In this document: one piece after another, positions 63,929 through 64,000 of the stretch
Layout of the letters: every line of letters starts with the position of its first letter
Numbering within the stretch: the stretch's first letter is position 1
DNA from: Batillaria attramentaria
Lineage: Eukaryota > Mollusca > Gastropoda > Batillariidae
Direction: 5' to 3'
DNA: 64,000 nucleotides
NCBI GenBank assembly: GCA_018292915.2
Contig: JACVVK020000385.1
Coordinates: forward strand, 62,001 to 126,000
Position numbers and translations under genes: made by a program
Notes under the pieces: model-generated
Database searches by the model: none
What the model was told of the DNA's origin: nothing
Seen by the model: only the letters and a program-made list of their open reading frames with translations

Positions 63929-64000
63929 CCTTGTGTGCGTGCATGCTTGCTTGTGTGTGACAAGCAGAGACCAACAGAGTTAGACAGAGAGACAAGGTCA

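Overview
This is eukaryotic nuclear DNA from an animal, most likely a mollusc and perhaps a marine gastropod. Coding sequence lies in short exons with GT-AG introns. Gene space is sparse and the DNA between exons is packed with tRNA-headed SINEs, 5'-truncated LINE ends, MITE-like inverted repeats, poly-G/poly-C tracts and very long (TG)n/(CA)n microsatellites. The mollusc call rests on protein similarity and repeat style, and is an inference.

Four genes can be supported. (1) SLC66A1/PQLC2-like lysosomal PQ-loop transporter, + strand, about 3.57-11.12 kb, six exons found. The exon carrying the first PQ motif is not found, and the second PQ motif reads TQ. (2) An unrecognised two-exon gene on the - strand (16.78-17.88 kb) whose product ends in nine near-perfect copies of a 9-residue unit. 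(3) PSMB6, the caspase-like beta-1 subunit of the 20S proteasome, + strand, 29.56-32.58 kb, five exons, complete, 229 residues. (4) The 5' part of NADK, cytosolic NAD kinase, + strand, starting at 34.23 kb and leaving the window after the exon ending at 63826. Its second intron is about 25.5 kb. A phase-compatible alternative first exon sits near 60.14-60.30 kb. The four genes have unrelated housekeeping-type roles (lysosomal amino-acid export, unknown, protein degradation, NADP supply), and nothing suggests they act together.

Layout: 0-3.4 kb, simple repeats and no recognised gene. 3.4-11.1 kb, SLC66A1-like gene with two SINEs, a tandem duplication carrying a MITE, and a LINE ORF1 scrap in its introns. 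11.1-16.7 kb, SINEs and a hAT-type MITE with an 8-bp target duplication. 16.8-17.9 kb, repeat-protein gene. 18-29.4 kb, a mobile-element zone: poly-G minisatellite, telomere-like repeat inside an inverted repeat, RNase H of a non-LTR element, a 1.94-kb structure with perfect 521-bp inverted arms sitting in a (TG)n tract, and a 1.1-kb terminal-inverted-repeat element. 29.5-32.6 kb, PSMB6. 34.2-63.8 kb, NADK with its large intron, which holds a palindromic short-word array, LINE remnants, SINEs and at 55.8-60.1 kb a run of several unrelated degenerate tandem repeat blocks.

The strongest new-looking items are the 521-bp palindromic element in a microsatellite, the short-word inverted array at 39.2 kb with relatives at 47.3 and 53.8 kb, the degenerate-repeat mosaic before the candidate alternative NADK exon, and the altered PQ-loop gene.
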